Shown: positions 1 through 7,810, numbered from the stretch's first letter. The stretch: DNA of 64,000 nt from JARFQW01 sp963842955 (GCA_963842955.1 CAWJIJ010000006.1:248001-312000), one strand, 5' to 3'. Made by a program: numbers and translations. Notes: generated by a model not told the origin, from the letters alone.

Positions 1-602
1 TGCGCCAATTGCGCCGGTTCTTTCGCAGCGCTGATTATCTGATAACGACGCTACAGAGCGATCAACCCACTGACGGCCGTATAGCCCGCTGGCGGCAGGC
101 TTTTCACTGCCAGGAGATCGCGTTGCTTCCCGCCAAGCTGGCCGGGTGGGCTCCGCTGATCGACCCCAAAGTGATCGCTGGCGCGTCTCCCGACAAGATT
201 GATGCGCTGGTTGCCACTGTCCAGTCGCTGAGTATGCAGCTACAGCAAATTATGGCGCAGCGGGCCTCCCCGGACCCGGCAATGCCCGGGCAGGGACTGC
301 CCCGGGAATTTAGCCTCTGGCAGCGCAGTGTGAAGGCGGGGCTGGGGCGCCTGGCCCATGAGGAGGATATAGCCACTGCCAGTCGAGAAGTGCAGGAGGA
401 GCTTGAAGATGCCGGGAAGGAACTGACCGCGGAAGTCGGGTCTGCTTTTGCGCAACACCGGCAACAGTTCGACCAGGGGCAGCTCGAATTCTATTACCGT
501 ATGCTGGACGCCTGCAGGGGAACATCGGTGGCGCTTCTGGATTGCTCCCGTATTATGGCGGACATTGACTGGGCGGCGTGGCGACAGGAGAGGTTTGCAT
601 GA
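1..602 (+). CDS. FUSC-family (aromatic acid efflux) protein, C-terminal part
   Basis: The reading frame is open from the window edge to a TGA at 600-602, so only the last ~200 residues are visible. They are helical and polar, and end in a segment (IDWAAWRQERF, preceded by a MLDACRG stretch) that I recognise from the cytoplasmic tail of FUSC/AaeB-type inner-membrane efflux proteins. In that family the membrane half is N-terminal and would lie left of the window. The next gene is a DUF1656 start overlapping this stop, which is the usual order in aaeB/ydhK-type operons (FUSC, DUF1656, HlyD adaptor), so context supports the call. The HlyD partner is absent because the operon is broken at about position 700. 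TTG at 9 would be an artificial internal start. Confidence 0.6.
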   Translation, partial: RQLRRFFRSADYLITTLQSDQPTDGRIARWRQAFHCQEIALLPAKLAGWAPLIDPKVIAGASPDKIDALVATVQSLSMQLQQIMAQRASPDPAMPGQGLPREFSLWQRSVKAGLGRLAHEEDIATASREVQEELEDAGKELTAEVGSAFAQHRQQFDQGQLEFYYRMLDACRGTSVALLDCSRIMADIDWAAWRQERFA

Positions 603-701
603 AAAGAGACTCGCGGACTTGATTACGCCTGTTCCTCATGAATTCGCGATCGCCGGCATTTATATGCCGCCCCTGCTGGTGGCCAGCGCTCTGGGTGTGC
701 C
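594..701 (+). pseudogene. DUF1656 small membrane protein, truncated
   Basis: A TTG at 594, overlapping the end of the FUSC gene, opens a frame reading MHEKRLADLITPVPHEF and then AIAGIYMPPLLVASALGV. The HEF-x-I-x-GIY-x-PPLLV core is the start of DUF1656 proteins (about 65 residues, two membrane helices), which sit between FUSC and HlyD genes in efflux operons. After the first helix the similarity stops at about position 700 and the sequence becomes an IS91-type transposase fragment. The gene has therefore lost its second half and the efflux operon has lost its adaptor gene. The junction bases are my estimate from where each protein similarity ends. Confidence 0.6.
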
Positions 702-1088
702 GAGCGACTGTGCGGCTACATCACCCGTCCGGCGGTATCAGAGAAGCGGCTGTCGCTCACACCAAACGGGAATGTACGCTACCAGCTGAAGACGCCGTAT
801 CGTGACGGCACCACCCATGTCATTTTCGAGCCATTGGATTTCATCGTCCGGCTGGCTGCGCTGGTGCCGAAGCCGCGCGTGAAACTTACCCGGTTTCACG
901 GTGTGTTTGCGCCGAACAGCCAGTATCGGGCACGGGTGACACCGGCCAAGCGGGGCAGGGGAGGCCAGTCCGTTGCTGCACGGTCGCACGGTCGCACGGT
1001 CCATGGACAGGCACCGTCAAGACCAGATCACGATGACGATGTGCGCAAGCGTCGATATGCAGTGCTGTCATACGGAGGGGCGGCCTAA
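702..1088 (+). pseudogene. IS91-family transposase fragment (C-terminal part)
   Basis: From the codon at 702 the frame reads ERLCGYITRPAVSEKRL and then TPNGNVRYQLKTPYRDGTTH, followed by FEPLDFIVRLAALVPKPR and LTRFHGVFAPNS. This is the conserved C-terminal part of IS91-like Y2 (HUH) transposases (PF04986 type). The N-terminal zinc-binding and catalytic HUH/Tyr regions are absent. Similarity ends after the VTPAKRGRG segment near 960; the remaining ~40 codons to the TAA at 1086-1088 do not look like the family and include a short GGTCGCAC repeat. It is a dead relic that marks the break in the efflux operon. Confidence 0.8.
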
Positions 1089-1162
1089 GAGTGCGGTATT
1101 GGGCGCCCTTAGTGCAGCCGCTATCCTCAGGCCCGAGGCCTGCTGACCCGGGAAGACTGCCT

Positions 1163-2146
1163 TCACCCTGTTGGTTTCAGACGCAGGTCGCCGTTGCGAT
1201 AGTGCTGCCTGAAGCCCGTGCTGGCTTGTACCCACTCCGAGGAGGAGAGCCCCAGTCGATCCAGGATCGGAGCGACCGAGGCCTCGATATGCCCACGCTT
1301 GCCGGGCGTGATCAGTCGCCCTGTCGCATCCACTAGCTGTAGATAGTCCGGCTCCCGCATTGGCAGCGTTTCTGCTGCCGGTCGCGAGCCTTCTATTGGA
1401 TTGACGGTGTCCGGGAATCCCAGCAGCGGTCGGATGGGCGTCTCGAGGTGGTGAAGCTCACCGCGCTCGAGCATCCGTGCAACGGGCCCACGCTGCTCGC
1501 GAAAGCTGTCGTCGCCACGAATCCGTATGCGGATGCTGGTGTACTCGGAGTCCTCGGGTGTCGGCGCCATCCGGGCGCGGACCGGATTGAGATCGACATA
1601 GGCCATGGCAGCCAGCAAGGCCCGTTCTGAACGCAGGGCCTGGGACTGAAACCGGGCCTCCCAGAAATGACCGGTGCAGCGGTCCTCCGCATTGGCCTGT
1701 CGGGCGATCGGTTCGTTCAGGCACTTCATGAACCAGCTCAGATCGCCGAGGCGTTGGCGATAGACCGCCGCCGTGGCACGGACCGTGTCCTGTTCGGCGG
1801 CACTCAAGGCCTCACCGGCGCGGTAGCGCTGGACCAGCAGCGGCCCGCGAAACAGTGAGGTCCAGCGCTGGAGTACCTCATCATCCGACCAGCCTTTGGC
1901 TTCGTCGGGATTGAGCTTCACGACCAGATGATAGTGATTGCTCATCACGGCATAGGCGCAGAGGTGGATGCTGAAGAGGGACGACAGCACGCGGATCCGG
2001 TCTTCGATCCAGGTGCGGCGGTGCTCGTAGCTCCGCCCGCTTGCATGATCGACGCCGCACAGGAAGGCGCGCCGGACGCAGCGGGAAAAGACGTGGTAGT
2101 ACGGCGTGTCGGCTACGCAGACCAGCTGTTCGCGAGGTCGGGGCAT
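1163..2146 (-). CDS. REP-associated tyrosine (Y1) transposase, RAYT type
   Basis: A 327-residue protein of the IS200-like Y1 transposase superfamily (PF01797). Residues near the start (DTPYYHVFSRCVRRAFLCG), the HUH-like metal-binding motif SNHYHLVVKL, the CTGHFWEARFQSQAL segment and YVDLNPVRARM are the hallmark blocks of RAYT proteins. The last block probably supplies the nucleophilic tyrosine. RAYTs are single-copy, chromosome-borne relatives of IS200/IS605 transposases that act on REP palindromes; they nick and join single-stranded DNA. The long C-terminal extension (residues ~230-327) is typical of the large subgroup. No convincing Shine-Dalgarno sequence precedes the ATG. A small CAGGC/GCCTG inverted repeat lies at 1128-1142, just beyond its stop. 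Confidence 0.9.
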   Translation of the reverse strand: MPRPREQLVCVADTPYYHVFSRCVRRAFLCGVDHASGRSYEHRRTWIEDRIRVLSSLFSIHLCAYAVMSNHYHLVVKLNPDEAKGWSDDEVLQRWTSLFRGPLLVQRYRAGEALSAAEQDTVRATAAVYRQRLGDLSWFMKCLNEPIARQANAEDRCTGHFWEARFQSQALRSERALLAAMAYVDLNPVRARMAPTPEDSEYTSIRIRIRGDDSFREQRGPVARMLERGELHHLETPIRPLLGFPDTVNPIEGSRPAAETLPMREPDYLQLVDATGRLITPGKRGHIEASVAPILDRLGLSSSEWVQASTGFRQHYRNGDLRLKPTG

Positions 2147-2247
2147 GGGAGAAACGCTACGTCACGCGCCTTCGGTATGGAAGGAGGATTTGTTGCCGGT
2201 TCTTACTGATATGTGCCTGTCCAGTTTTCGGCAGCCGTTATCCAAGA

Positions 2248-2352
2248 TCAGGCCGCCGATGCCAAGGGCGGCCTGATCACGAGCAAGACCAGTGAGACTT
2301 TCCAGAATCGAATTGCAATAAAGAGGGCGATTAGCCCGACCAACCACTCCAT
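2248..2352 (-). CDS. Possible small membrane protein (34 aa)
   Basis: An ATG at 2352 (minus strand), preceded seven bases upstream by GGGAG, opens a 34-codon frame with one strongly hydrophobic helix: MEWLVGLIALFIAIRFWKV and then SLVLLVI. The frame is also open upstream to an ATG at 2460 (70 codons), but that start has no ribosome site. Small single-pass proteins of this kind are easily missed. I know no family for it, and hydrophobic frames arise by chance, so this is tentative. The rest of the 2147-2518 gap shows nothing else that I can name. Confidence 0.3.
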   Translation of the reverse strand: MEWLVGLIALFIAIRFWKVSLVLLVIRPPLASAA

Positions 2353-2518
2353 GCCAGACTCCCTATACGATGCGCTTGCGAAGATTCCATTCGCCAGTTT
2401 TTCGAACGCAACCGGCGCTGATATGATATCGGCTGCTAGCGCGTAAGCCCGCTCAAGCATCGATCAAGCTCGATACAGTCCCAGTTGTCCGGACCTTACC
2501 TCGACATGGAGGTCAATT

Positions 2519-2821
2519 GTGGCTTTGATTAGTTGCCCTGAATGCAGCAAGGAAGTATCAAACGCTGCTGCGTCGTGCCCCTCCTGCGGGCACCCAATCC
2601 AGGGCGTCGCTCATACACCGCCGCGAAAATGGAGCCCCGGGGTGGCGGCGGTCCTCAGCCTGGTAATCCCTGGCGCGGGTCAGATGTACAAAGGCAATGT
2701 CCTTAGGGGCTTGGTCTGGCTGTTCTTTACGGTACTTGGCTATATGGCCGCAGTGTTACCGGGCATCATTCTCCACATCTCTTGCATTTTTGGAGCGGCG
2801 TCCGGCGACCCCACCGAGTAG
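2519..2821 (+). CDS. Zinc-ribbon membrane protein (TM2-like), 100 aa
   Basis: Starts at GTG 2519, with GGAGG about eight bases upstream. Residues 6-24 form a zinc ribbon with two CxxC knuckles (CPEC and CPSC) in the style of bacterial double-zinc-ribbon proteins. Residues ~38-95 contain two hydrophobic segments around a PGAGQMYKGNVLRGLVW turn, the pattern of TM2-like small membrane proteins. The zinc ribbon would face the cytoplasm. The family is widespread and mostly without known function; members often occur in accessory regions, as here. It stands alone, with no neighbour close enough to suggest an operon. Confidence 0.7.
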   Translation: MALISCPECSKEVSNAAASCPSCGHPIQGVAHTPPRKWSPGVAAVLSLVIPGAGQMYKGNVLRGLVWLFFTVLGYMAAVLPGIILHISCIFGAASGDPTE

Positions 2822-3149
2822 TGGCATCAGGCCACACTCACTTGTACTTAGTGCGGACACGCGGCAAGAGTCCAATCCCGGCCTGGTGGTTTGGCATTAC
2901 GCCCTTCCTTTGCTCCGTCGTGAACTACAGCCGGTTGCTGTGTGCCCGCGTGGGGAAAGCTCAAAACCCAGGAACTTTAATCTAGACTCGGACTAATCCG
3001 GGGAGGGCTACACCGGACATACAGAAGTTTTGAAATTGAATAACTCTGAAGTCAGTTCAATTCTAGACTTGCTGGACCAGCAGAAATTTTAGTCTGATAG
3101 ACCCATACCCTCCCCCTGGGCAGAACTACCTTGACACTTGCCTGGTCGC
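2822..3149. other. Gap without a recognisable gene
   Basis: This stretch of 328 bases lies between the zinc-ribbon gene and the 3' end of the pentapeptide-repeat gene. Its GC content is visibly lower than the chromosomal core. The open frames here (for example one at 2782-2985) have no credible start or domain, and I see no clear terminator hairpin or repeat. Confidence 0.5.
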
Positions 3150-4868
3150 TCAGGCAACAAATGGTCTGCCGAAATAGCTGATTAGCCAGAGCGCAAGCAA
3201 ATAAACGCTGATCAGCGATTGAACCCCTGCGACCGACCTTACCCAGCCAGATGCTCCTAGAACGTATTCTCTTGGCTGCACTCGTTGTATCCAGCTGCCG
3301 ACGTTCAGGTCTCGCCAACCGATATGGAATGCCGACAGAACGCTGAAGTACGCAGCGGTGCGAATGGCCGGAAGTACGCTTAGTTCAAGACGTCGCTGTC
3401 CCTCAAATCCAAGGTCCTGACGCAATCGCCCGGAGTCCCAAACTTGCCAGATTCCATCTGGTCCTCGCGATCGCAAAGCGAAAAAATACAAGATCGCAAA
3501 AATGGGCATCAGAATGCCAACAATTTTCAGCGGTCGCCCTGGCCATAGCCCATAGCCAACAGTTACCTCAAACAGAACGAAATTGAAGGCCCGTTCGAGG
3601 GGCCCCGAATCAAAAATACGCCGCGCCCGATGTAAGGCGTAATTGACCTCCCGCTCCTGAGCCCGCATGCCGGCGGCAAAGAATCCGTCGCGGAGCGCGA
3701 CGAGAGATTGTGGCGAATCCATGTAAAGCAATCGATGCAGATTCACCGCATAGCGCATGGATTCCAGATCCGGAAGCATCCCTGCTTCGGGGTCGTAAAA
3801 TACATTATCGAAATTGACTTCTCTGAGATTCGCTCCACGTAGATTGACGTTACGCCACATCGACTCAGTGAAATCAGCCCCTTTTAGATCAGCGCCCGCG
3901 AGATTCACATTCGTCAACTCGGCTTGCGATAGATCCGCGTTCCAAAGAAGAGCGTCCGCGAGGTTCACTTCCTTCAACCTGGCATTCGCTAGAGCCGTGC
4001 CAATTAGATGAAACCCGCTCAGATCGCAATTTTCCATTCGGGCACTGGAAAGGTCTGCTCCGACAAGCGCCGCCCGATAAACCGAGATCCGGGAATCACC
4101 GTCACAGATGTTAGCGCCCGGCATTGCGGCGCCAGCGAATGTGACATCCGTCATGTCGAAGTTCTGCAAGTCTATGGGCGGCAGCCGAGTGTCCGAGAAG
4201 TCTGCCCCTACTAGATCAGCGCCATCCAGTTTTGCCCCGGTAAGATCTGCTTTCTCAAACGTCGCCCCTCGCAAGTTTGCGTTGCGTAAGTCAGCGTCCT
4301 TCAAGTCTGTCAAAAGTAATCGTGCTTTCTCCAGGTTTGCACCGAACATGTTCGCGCCGGTCAACAGCCTTCGACTAAGATTCGTTCCCGCCATGTTGGC
4401 TCGGACCAATCTTGCGTACCTGAGGTCGACAACGCTCCATTTCGGCTTTGCCTCCGCTTTGGCATCACTCTCGATACCCAAGAGCTCGCCGAGGATTATG
4501 TCTGCAGCCTTTTCCGCCGAAACTCCCATACTTAGGTCGACCTGTGACAGATCTGCCTCGCACAGATCGGCACGCCTCAGATCGTTGTCGGGCCTCCCAT
4601 CCTCCAACCAGGCCGCGTGACTCACGAGCATTCGGTCTAGTTGGTCGGGTGTCGGCGCACGGCCTACCGAGAACGGACCTGTGCAGTCCTGATCGGCGAT
4701 CATATCCCTCGACGAATTCGGTTTCTCACTAGACTCGGCCGCCGAGGTTGCCCCAAGGGTCGGTCCGCACACAGCCATGAGTGCGGCCGATACGATCAGT
4801 GCCTGTGGGCTAACCTTAATCAGAGGAACATCCCGCCGTGGGCAAGAGGGCTGCATGGAGTGATCCAT
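3150..4868 (-). CDS. Exported pentapeptide-repeat protein with C-terminal membrane (channel-like) domain
   Basis: A 572-residue protein. Residues ~18-40 form a signal-like hydrophobic segment ending in an Ala-rich cleavage region. Residues ~95-345 are pentapeptide repeats of the A(D/N)Lxx type (for example ADLTGAKLDGADLVGADF), which fold as a right-handed square beta-helix. Residues ~425-572 contain hydrophobic segments: one in VGILMPIFAILYFFAL, one in AAYFSVLSAFHIG and one at the very end in VQSLISVYLLALWLISYF. The last pair resembles two-helix ion-channel-like domains found behind pentapeptide repeats in other bacteria; I see no textbook selectivity filter. The gene stands alone, its base composition is lower in GC than the core, and its function is unknown. 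Confidence 0.75.
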   Translation of the reverse strand: MDHSMQPSCPRRDVPLIKVSPQALIVSAALMAVCGPTLGATSAAESSEKPNSSRDMIADQDCTGPFSVGRAPTPDQLDRMLVSHAAWLEDGRPDNDLRRADLCEADLSQVDLSMGVSAEKAADIILGELLGIESDAKAEAKPKWSVVDLRYARLVRANMAGTNLSRRLLTGANMFGANLEKARLLLTDLKDADLRNANLRGATFEKADLTGAKLDGADLVGADFSDTRLPPIDLQNFDMTDVTFAGAAMPGANICDGDSRISVYRAALVGADLSSARMENCDLSGFHLIGTALANARLKEVNLADALLWNADLSQAELTNVNLAGADLKGADFTESMWRNVNLRGANLREVNFDNVFYDPEAGMLPDLESMRYAVNLHRLLYMDSPQSLVALRDGFFAAGMRAQEREVNYALHRARRIFDSGPLERAFNFVLFEVTVGYGLWPGRPLKIVGILMPIFAILYFFALRSRGPDGIWQVWDSGRLRQDLGFEGQRRLELSVLPAIRTAAYFSVLSAFHIGWRDLNVGSWIQRVQPREYVLGASGWVRSVAGVQSLISVYLLALWLISYFGRPFVA

Positions 4869-5018
4869 TTCAGGATAAGGCTTCGGCGCATACCTATGCC
4901 AGCGTTATGATTTAACTCGAAAACTTAGGTCCAAAACGGGAAGGCGCGACTTAGTGTTTCTCCGGCTGTCTGTGACGATAGTCTGCGAACTAGCCAAAAG
5001 AACAACCAAGGCAAAGGA

Positions 5019-5549
5019 ATGAGTCAGATTACTAGGTCTTACGGGCTATTCTGGCTAGCCGACGAAATCTACTGGGGAAAGGGTGTGCACCGAGGGGAAC
5101 TGCTCGGAGTACCAGCGTCGGCCCGGTCGTCTGTGCCTGTCGACTTTAGGGACCAAATTGGTATTTACGTGCTCTATATGGGCGATCAAATGATCTATGT
5201 CGGTCAGACAGGCTCTGGTTCTCACCGGCTACTTGTACGTCTGAAGAATCACCGACGCGGCATGCTTTTTGGACGATGGGATCGCTTTTCCTGGTTCGGC
5301 CTCAGAGCCCCGCTGAAAAACGGCAAACTTTCAAACGAGACAATTCGAGCAGGCGCCTCTATTGCCTCAGTACTGAATCACATGGAAGCAATTCTCATTG
5401 CCTCTGCCGAACCCGTCCTAAACAGACAAGGCGGGCGGTTTGGCTCAGCGGTCAAGAAGTTTCTCCAAGTTAGAGACCCAAGGCTGGGGCCCACAACCGA
5501 AGAGATGATAAAAGAGATGTGGAAAATCCAAGTTAAGCCGGGCAATTAA
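5019..5549 (+). CDS. GIY-YIG nuclease-domain protein, first of a coupled pair
   Basis: A 176-residue protein starting at ATG 5019, with AAAGGA upstream. The GIY-YIG fold is readable in order: QIGIYVLYMG, then MIYVGQTG, an Arg in the RLLVRLKNHRRG helix, the catalytic Glu in HMEAILIASAEP and an Asn in VLNRQGG. The five conserved positions of the family (GIY, YVG, R, E, N) are thus all present, so metal-dependent strand cleavage is plausible. About 45 residues precede the domain and the tail is short and basic. The stop codon overlaps the start of the next gene, also a GIY-YIG protein, by one base, so the two are translationally coupled. The role is unknown; restriction, mobile-element or repair functions are possible. 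Confidence 0.75.
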   Translation: MSQITRSYGLFWLADEIYWGKGVHRGELLGVPASARSSVPVDFRDQIGIYVLYMGDQMIYVGQTGSGSHRLLVRLKNHRRGMLFGRWDRFSWFGLRAPLKNGKLSNETIRAGASIASVLNHMEAILIASAEPVLNRQGGRFGSAVKKFLQVRDPRLGPTTEEMIKEMWKIQVKPGN

Positions 5550-6400
5550 TGGGCCAGCCGACAACAATCAGACTCTTCCTCATTACCGGGTCATCAAAAG
5601 GTCTGCGCACTGCTGAAATTTCAAACTGGTCAGGCATGGCCTTGGCCGGCCCCAGGTCTGAGTTAAGAGAACTTCTCGCGAGGCCAGAGCTAGATGGTGC
5701 AGGCATTTACCTGTTGCTTGGGTCCGATGAGAAGTCCGGCGAGCCCCTGGCTTACATAGGTGAAGCAGAGACAGTGCGTGACCGGCTGCGGCAGCACATT
5801 CGGAAGCCCTGGTGGGTTCAGGCCATAGTGGTAACGAGCAAAGACGAAAATCTTTCGAAAGGGCACGTACGATATTTGGAAGGCCGGTTGATCGAGATGG
5901 CCACACTCGCGAAAAGAGTTGCACTGGATAACTCGCAAGCCGGGCGGGCGAAGTTGTCTGAGTCTGATACCGCGGACATGGAAGCTTTTCTGGAACGGGC
6001 ACAGCAATTGCTACCCATTCTCGGCTCGGACCTACTGATTCCGCAGACTGGCGCAATGGCGGCTACACCGGCGGCCGAGCTATACGAATACGCCCCGAAA
6101 GGGTTATCCGCGAAAGGCAAACGTACGGAAACCGGCTTCGCCGTTCTTGTTGGATCGTCTGCAAGTCTGAAGGGTCTTCCCTCAGCTTCAAAATGGGTGA
6201 AAGATCTTCGTTCTCGCCTAGTTCAGCAAGGCGTGCTCGAGAAGGGAAAGGAGTTCTATCGTTTTACCCAGGATTACGAGTTTGCCAGCCCCAGCGCCGC
6301 CGCAGCTGCCGTTAACGGTGGTAACGTAGCAGGCCCTCTTGTCTGGAAAACAGAGGACGGGAAGACTCTAAAGCAGATCGAGGCCGCAAAAGTAGACTAG
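5549..6400 (+). CDS. GIY-YIG nuclease-domain protein with C-terminal DUF4357
   Basis: A 283-residue protein whose ATG shares one base with the preceding stop (TAATG). Residues ~50-140 hold a second GIY-YIG fold: GAGIYLLLG, LAYIGEAETVRDRLRQH with the family Arg, the Glu in YLEGRLIE and an Asn in ALDNSQAG. The C-terminal ~50 residues (FASPSAAAAAV, then GPLVWKTEDGKTLKQIE) match DUF4357, a small domain commonly fused to GIY-YIG or restriction-related proteins and probably involved in binding a substrate or partner. The first ~45 residues (RLFLITGSSKGLRTAEISN) are also typical of this fusion. Its substrate is not known. With its partner it forms a two-gene unit inside the accessory island. Confidence 0.8.
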   Translation: MGQPTTIRLFLITGSSKGLRTAEISNWSGMALAGPRSELRELLARPELDGAGIYLLLGSDEKSGEPLAYIGEAETVRDRLRQHIRKPWWVQAIVVTSKDENLSKGHVRYLEGRLIEMATLAKRVALDNSQAGRAKLSESDTADMEAFLERAQQLLPILGSDLLIPQTGAMAATPAAELYEYAPKGLSAKGKRTETGFAVLVGSSASLKGLPSASKWVKDLRSRLVQQGVLEKGKEFYRFTQDYEFASPSAAAAAVNGGNVAGPLVWKTEDGKTLKQIEAAKVD

Positions 6401-6414
6401 GTCAGCAGTGGAAT

Positions 6415-6861
6415 CTAGGAACAGTGCGAGTTGAAGGTCAGCCCCTCCCACTTGCTCCTGATTGCCCGTCCCCGATCCCGCTTGCTGCCGCTTCCCACTT
6501 TCTTACGTTCCATCACGGGCAGCTGCAGCCGGATGGCCAGCTTTTGCATCTCAGCGACGGCCTGACGCTCGATGGTCACGGCGGGGTGCACTGTGACGTT
6601 GCCACGGTCACTGGTCACGGTCATGCCTTCCTGAGCGATTATCTGCTGAGCATCCTTCATACGCTGGTACTGCAAGCAAAAGGCCTCCAGCAGCGGCATG
6701 TCCCGTCGCCGGAAATGATCATCGGGGAGGTCACTGAGGATCTCCCACCACATCTGCTCACCCCAATTACCCAATGCGGCAGGCGCTGCGAACTTCTCCG
6801 TGCCAGCGGTAAGGCGCCGTAGCTTGGTGAGTTCAGCCTCACTCTTACGTCCTCGGCTCAT
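6415..6861 (-). CDS. Phage terminase small subunit, P27 family
   Basis: A 148-residue protein. The MSRGRKSEAELTKLR start, the WWEILSDLPDDHFRRRDMPLLEAFC block and a C-terminal LAIRLQLPV helix followed by a basic tail are typical of P27-type small terminases (PF05119), which recognise phage packaging sites and deliver them to the large ATPase/nuclease subunit. The large subunit should follow in the same direction (towards lower coordinates), but the GIY-YIG pair lies there on the other strand instead. This is therefore an orphan from a decayed or exchanged prophage. Its ATG overlaps the stop of the upstream HTH gene (ATGA), the compact spacing normal for phages. Confidence 0.75.
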   Translation of the reverse strand: MSRGRKSEAELTKLRRLTAGTEKFAAPAALGNWGEQMWWEILSDLPDDHFRRRDMPLLEAFCLQYQRMKDAQQIIAQEGMTVTSDRGNVTVHPAVTIERQAVAEMQKLAIRLQLPVMERKKVGSGSKRDRGRAIRSKWEGLTFNSHCS

Positions 6862-7160
6862 GCGTACCCTCCAGAGCGTTTAGGCAACCGGCGCCTCCAA
6901 GCAAGGTCTGCCAGAAAGTTCTCGCGGATGGCGGCGATAGTCCTGCGGTCAGTATTGAACTTTCGGCTCAGGGCGCTATTGGACTGCCGTGGGTTCCTCG
7001 CGAGTTCGCGCCGGACAACCCGTTCCTGGAATCGCTTCCACCCGTTATGCCTGTTCACGACTTGAAGAATCGTCGAGTCGGAGAGGGGCAATGAGCCCTC
7101 GGGTTGAAGTTCACGGGCGGCACGCAAGTGCTCCGCCGCCTTTTCCACGTCTGTAGTCAT
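6858..7160 (-). CDS. Phage-type helix-turn-helix protein
   Basis: About 100 residues if started at ATG 7160; a TTG at 7169 would add three. Residues ~58-80 (NPRQSNSALSRKFNTDRRT) look like a helix-turn-helix, and the rest is charged and helical. It overlaps the downstream small terminase gene by four bases, so the two are cotranscribed, and it is probably a DNA-binding protein from the same phage. I do not recognise a named family. The 239 bases upstream (7161-7399) contain only short scraps of open frame, consistent with loss of neighbouring phage genes. Confidence 0.55.
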   Translation of the reverse strand: MTTDVEKAAEHLRAARELQPEGSLPLSDSTILQVVNRHNGWKRFQERVVRRELARNPRQSNSALSRKFNTDRRTIAAIRENFLADLAWRRRLPKRSGGYA

Positions 7161-7399
7161 GAGCGCCAATACAACGTGGTGTGACTTGCAGGCGGCGCAT
7201 GATCTCGGCCATCTGCTGCGCTTTCGGCACGATCGGGCCTAACATGGGAGACTGACTCGCCAGCATCCGTCTGCTGCCCCTGGAATAGTCTCTGGCTGCT
7301 GCGGCAGCCCATATGGGAAGTGCCGCTCGAGGGATGACAGATCAATGAGCGGGTCGCCCGGCCTGGTCAGATCGGCGAGATTCCTGCTAGCGTGAGTCC

Positions 7400-7810
7400 A
7401 TGAGGGTCGTACTCGTAGCCAGCCTTTTCACTTTTGGTTGCGCCCAAAGTTGGGCCGACCCTTCTCCGCTCGTAGACCGATATTCGGTCACGGCGCCAGA
7501 CGGCGGCCAGCTCCTCTCAGCACGGCGCAGCCTCACCATCCAGGGCCGCTACGACCTACGCAGCTCTGATGGCAAGCAACTGGCCACAGTGAACCGCAAT
7601 AAGGCCCGCTCAGGCTATCTGAGCGTTCGTGGGACTGACGGCAGGACCCTGGCCACCGCGCGGCCAAACCGCCTGGTAAGGGGCCGCTACGATGAGTTCA
7701 ACAGTCGGGGCCAACGGACTGGCTATTGGCAGCAGTCAAAGCTGACCGGCGACTGGGTGCGTTACACGTCTGCGGGAGAGAGAGTATCCTTGGCCAGGCC
7801 CTCTCGTTAG
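7400..7810 (+). CDS. Secreted protein built of 23-residue repeats
   Basis: A 136-residue protein with a signal peptide (about 19 residues, likely cleaved after the Ala of QSWA). The mature part falls into consecutive 23-residue units starting RYSVTAPDGGQLLSARRS, RYDLRSSDGKQLATVNRN, YLSVRGTDGRTLATARPN and RYDEFNSRGQRTGYWQQS, with a shorter fifth (WVRYTSAGERVSLARPSR). The shared pattern is an aromatic, a DG or RG turn, then L and a basic run ending in G. The period and pattern recall MORN/YwqK-type beta-hairpin repeats, but I cannot assign a family firmly. It is basic overall, lies next to the tRNA gene at the end of the island, and has a weak ribosome site. Confidence 0.6.
   Translation: MRVVLVASLFTFGCAQSWADPSPLVDRYSVTAPDGGQLLSARRSLTIQGRYDLRSSDGKQLATVNRNKARSGYLSVRGTDGRTLATARPNRLVRGRYDEFNSRGQRTGYWQQSKLTGDWVRYTSAGERVSLARPSR

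Noticed and set aside
978..998. Short tandem GGTCGCAC repeat resembling a CRISPR or satellite unit
   Set aside because: Only about 2.5 units without spacers; a simple slippage repeat in a transposase relic. I see no CRISPR array anywhere in the window.
7109..7246. Minus-strand scrap MLGPIVPKAQQMAEIMRRLQ before the HTH gene as a phage gene
   Set aside because: About 45 codons, overlaps the HTH gene in another frame, no family recognised.
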